From Thermoplasmata archaeon (lineage in GTDB: Archaea > Thermoplasmatota > Thermoplasmata > Sysuiplasmatales > Sysuiplasmataceae), in NCBI GenBank assembly GCA_021811925.1, contig JAKAPY010000002.1:1-36966 (forward strand): 36,966 nt of DNA. Reading direction: 5' to 3'. Positions 36,089 through 36,966 of the stretch are shown piece by piece. Position numbers and translations under genes: made by a program. Within the stretch, counting starts at the first letter, position 1, and each line of letters begins with the position of its first letter. The notes under the pieces were generated by a model, which worked only from the letters and a program-made list of their open reading frames with translations, had not been told where the DNA came from and did not search any database.

Positions 36089-36966
36089 TCACTGCAGCAT
36101 TTCGACAAGTACATTTTCGCCGTTGCGTACCGCAATGCCCATTGGCTGCATCACTATTCCATCCGCCTCTGAGATGCTCGTTATCGCACCCGATTCCTTG
36201 AAAACGGGATAGCATTTCTCGCCCCTGAGCCTGACAGGCAGCAGGTGGGCCATGCGCTCATCCGCTCTCTCTGCGCCGCAATAACGGGCGGCAACAATGC
36301 GATGGGCGCGAATTTCTGGAATGCCCGCCATCTTTCTTACCGAAGGCGCAACAAGATAGTGAGCGCCGAGGAAGGACGAGACTGGATGACCGGCAAGTCC
36401 GAATACCGGCTTTCCTTTCACGATGCCCAGCATTGTCGGTCTCCCTGGCCTTATCCGTACCCCGTGGAAGAGAAGCCTGCCCTCCTCCATGATCACGCCC
36501 GAAACAAAATCCCTCTGCCCGACGGAGCTGCCGCTGGCAAACACACATGCGTCATACTTCAGCGCATCGCGCAGGGACGACCTTATGGATTCCCTGTCAT
36601 CAACTGCCGGCGGAAGCATTACCGCGTTTCCACCCGCTCTCTCTATTACAGAAGAGATTGTGTGAGAATTGACATCGTATATCTGTCCCCTGCGGGCCTT
36701 TTTTCCGAGGGGCGCTATCTCATCTCCCCCGGGTATCACTGCAACGACCGGTTTTCTGGTGACAGCAACATGCGTCATGCCTTGAGAGGCAAGCGCTCCC
36801 AACAGGCCAGTCGTCAGGACGCTGTCTCTTTCGGCAATGACTGCGCCTTTCCTTATGTCAACGCCCTTTTTCGAGACTTCCTCCCATCTCTGAACGCGGC
36901 GCCTGAATGAAATCATTCCATCCGCTTCGTCAGTGTGCTCGAACATGACCGACGCATCCGTGAGAT
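36089..36966 (-). CDS. moeA: Molybdopterin molybdenumtransferase MoeA, partial at window edge
   Basis: The frame has no stop before the right edge, so the N-terminus lies outside; an internal Met at 36946 is not the true start. The MogA/MoeA nucleotide-binding domain shows VVAVIPGGDEIAPLG, YDVNSHTISSVIERAGG, SGSSVGQRDFV and FGLAGHPVSSFLGAHYLVAPSVRKMAG, the standard MoeA blocks for inserting Mo/W into molybdopterin. The usual TGDE is changed to GGDE, and a GGSSVG-type site to SGSSVG. A final domain IV (AHLLPVRL...EADGIVMQP...ENVLVEML) completes it. It implies Mo- or W-cofactor use. Confidence 0.88.
   Translation of the reverse strand, partial: LTDASVMFEHTDEADGMISFRRRVQRWEEVSKKGVDIRKGAVIAERDSVLTTGLLGALASQGMTHVAVTRKPVVAVIPGGDEIAPLGKKARRGQIYDVNSHTISSVIERAGGNAVMLPPAVDDRESIRSSLRDALKYDACVFASGSSVGQRDFVSGVIMEEGRLLFHGVRIRPGRPTMLGIVKGKPVFGLAGHPVSSFLGAHYLVAPSVRKMAGIPEIRAHRIVAARYCGAERADERMAHLLPVRLRGEKCYPVFKESGAITSISEADGIVMQPMGIAVRNGENVLVEMLQ

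Overview
The window is a gene-dense archaeal chromosome segment. Archaeal hallmarks are TBP, primase large subunit PriL with its C-terminal iron-sulfur domain, Spt5/SecE, ribosomal proteins P0 (L10) and P1 (L12), aEF-1beta, deoxyhypusine synthase, glycerol-1-phosphate dehydrogenase, an Fap7/AK6-type kinase, two FtsZ paralogues and TATA-box promoters. Many promoters sit 25-35 nt from the start codon (leaderless mRNAs), while operon-internal genes use GGAGGTG-like ribosome binding sites and GTG or TTG starts. The gene content and the ftsZ-secE-spt5-rpl11-rpl1-rpl10-rpl12 order fit Euryarchaeota. I lean to a Thermoplasmatota-like lineage, but that is inference and not proven here.

Layout. 1-1063: end of a 2-oxoacid:ferredoxin oxidoreductase operon (alpha-subunit tail and beta subunit). 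1125-6950 (minus): a GNAT enzyme, then the rpl12-rpl10-rpl1-rpl11-spt5-secE-ftsZ1 cluster. 7195-9204: TrmJ-like methyltransferase, convergent with ftsZ2, which is preceded by a tandem ribbon-helix-helix regulator resembling the CdrS-ftsZ2 arrangement of haloarchaea. 9523-10679: branched-chain aminotransferase and a tRNA-Lys(TTT) gene that appears to be split by two non-canonical introns, one in the D loop and one in the T loop. 11034-16685: small membrane protein, Zn-ribbon/aEF-1beta pair, PriL, a CDP-alcohol phosphatidyltransferase, AK6, TruA, acylphosphatase, a TatD-like hydrolase and TBP.

16757-18255 is a small genomic island. It has 16-bp near-perfect terminal inverted repeats, a near-duplicated CAACGGAA flank and a decayed transposase C-terminus (not a full ORF). 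It carries a two-gene YwgA-like/PIN toxin-antitoxin-like cassette, and lies directly upstream of the tbp promoter.

18384-23293: a small unknown protein, a GNAT protein and a tightly overlapping three-gene operon (kinase-like-fold candidate, 510-aa unknown, membrane protein with a cytosolic zinc ribbon) that I could not match to a known system. 23495-26174: two family 2 glycosyltransferases, a GmhB-like HAD phosphatase and a second YwgA-like protein. 26177-36966: a large FAD/Fe-S lactate-type dehydrogenase, Bcp peroxiredoxin, GTP cyclohydrolase II, deoxyhypusine synthase, thioredoxin, a class II glutamine amidotransferase, a SWIM protein, a VOC protein, an HTH regulator with a small partner, glycerol-1-phosphate dehydrogenase (ether-lipid backbone), a strongly structured intergenic region, a UPF0179 protein and the C-terminal part of a MoeA-like protein cut by the window edge.

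All family calls come from reading motifs in translated sequence. No database search or folding program was run.
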